From the NCBI RefSeq assembly GCF_008727715.1, contig NZ_CP044218.1, forward strand, positions 5,129,501-5,193,500: a stretch of 64,000 bases of DNA, in the 5' to 3' direction. Positions within the stretch are counted from its first letter, which is position 1, and every line of letters starts with the position of its first letter. Origin of the DNA: Mesorhizobium terrae. GTDB taxonomy: Bacteria; Pseudomonadota; Alphaproteobacteria; Rhizobiales; Rhizobiaceae. This document shows, piece by piece, positions 63,450-64,000 of the stretch. The notes under the pieces were generated by a model that was not told where the DNA came from, made no database searches, and saw only the letters and a program-made list of their open reading frames with translations. The position numbers were made by a program, and so were the translations under genes.

Positions 63450-64000
63450 CTAGGCTCGCACATCGACCACGCCCATCATGCCAAGTTGCTCATGCTCCAG
63501 GATGTGGCAATGATACATGCGCAGGCCCGGGCGCTCCTGCTTCAGCAACAGCCTCACCGTCTCGCCGCGGGCGACATTGACCGTGTCCTTCCAGGCCCGA
63601 TGAGGAGCCGGCGTTACCTTGCCGTCGCGCTCATTCTCGATCACCTGGAACTGGGTTCCGTGCACGTGGAAGGGATGATCCATGTCGGCCTTGTTGACGA
63701 TTTCCCACAGTTCGGTCTCGCCAGCCTTGGCGACGACGTCGACGCGGTTCATATCGAAAGCGGCGTCATTGATGAAGAACCCCATTTCCATGCCGCCGGC
63801 GCCCATGCCCATCTTCTCGGTGAAGACGAAGCGACGACGCACCGCCGACGTCCCCCGCGCCGCGATGCTGCGCAGCTTCTGCGGCAGCGGTGGCGCAGGT
63901 TCGGCCGGTGTCTCCGAAACATTGACCGTCAGCAGCGTCAGCCCCGCATCGTCCGGCCGGCCCGGCCCCATCCAACCACGGTCATAGTCGAGCGTGGCCA
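63450..64000 (-). CDS. Multicopper oxidase, C-terminal part (cut by window edge)
   Basis: At least 183 codons, open to the window edge, so the N-terminal domains lie outside. HPFHVHGTQFQVIE and YHCHILEHEQLGMMGVVDV are the last two copper-ligand motifs (HxxHxH and HCHxxxHxxxxM) with the type 1 Cys, His and Met. A methionine/glycine-rich segment (EKMGMGAGGMEMGFF) is like the copper-handling CueO/laccase-type oxidases. Likely a periplasmic copper oxidase for copper tolerance; the exact type needs the missing part. Confidence 0.9.
   Translation of the reverse strand, partial: ATLDYDRGWMGPGRPDDAGLTLLTVNVSETPAEPAPPLPQKLRSIAARGTSAVRRRFVFTEKMGMGAGGMEMGFFINDAAFDMNRVDVVAKAGETELWEIVNKADMDHPFHVHGTQFQVIENERDGKVTPAPHRAWKDTVNVARGETVRLLLKQERPGLRMYHCHILEHEQLGMMGVVDVRA

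Overview
The window looks like chromosomal DNA of an alphaproteobacterium of the order Hyphomicrobiales, most likely Mesorhizobium or a close relative. This is inferred from several markers: high G+C with strong third-position GC; a BioR/BioY/BioB/BioD biotin locus with TTATCTATAA boxes; a DctB/DctD-type two-component pair; an adenosylcobalamin-dependent ribonucleotide reductase; a BcsN-containing cellulose locus; an IalB-family protein; and intergenic hairpin repeats of the kind common in rhizobia. No search could be run, so the genus is an inference.

Layout. 0-3.4 kb: an esterase-like hydrolase, then plsY and adenine deaminase on the minus strand. 3.5-10.1 kb: a sensor kinase and sigma-54 activator, a perfect palindrome, and a three-gene tripartite tricarboxylate (TTT) transporter; the layout suggests the two-component system controls the transporter. 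10.2-18.1 kb: an exported hydrolase, then a sugar-type ABC importer (binding protein, double ATPase, two permeases), a LacI regulator and a Gfo/Idh/MocA dehydrogenase, with a palindromic operator in front. 18.2-21.4 kb: bioR, bioY, bioB and bioD with three BioR boxes. 21.5-32.4 kb: tRNA-Leu(UAA), two small genes, and mostly single housekeeping genes (RidA-like, two Nudix enzymes, VOC protein, old yellow enzyme, WrbA, molybdopterin-binding protein, tandem USP, Gpt, Asp/Asn hydroxylase-like).

32.4-36.9 kb: a long AT-richer leader with a 16-bp NrdR-type box, then nrdJ. 36.9-42.3 kb is the accessory stretch: an orphan gene of low G+C, large inverted repeats, a histidine/phenylalanine ammonia-lyase homologue lacking the cofactor-forming Ala-Ser-Gly triad, a low-G+C secreted protein, two small proteins, and about 1.26 kb of repeat-rich DNA without genes. 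42.3-51.2 kb: a YghU-type glutathione transferase, then the cellulose cluster bcsN-bcsA-bcsB-TPR on the minus strand, with start/stop overlaps and no bcsZ in the cluster.

51.3-61.5 kb: a hydrolase, a LuxR regulator, an AraC regulator with a truncated copy next to it, an exported protein of unknown function, a 1468-residue autotransporter and an IalB-family protein. Three genes here share a previously unremarked 5' leader: a 29-nt core (51328, 54922, 55674), then 95-105 nt, then GGGGG and a TTG start. This leader family is the best candidate for something undescribed. 61.5-64 kb: a VOC protein divergent from an AraC regulator, a YqaA-type membrane protein, and the C-terminal part of a multicopper oxidase cut by the window edge.
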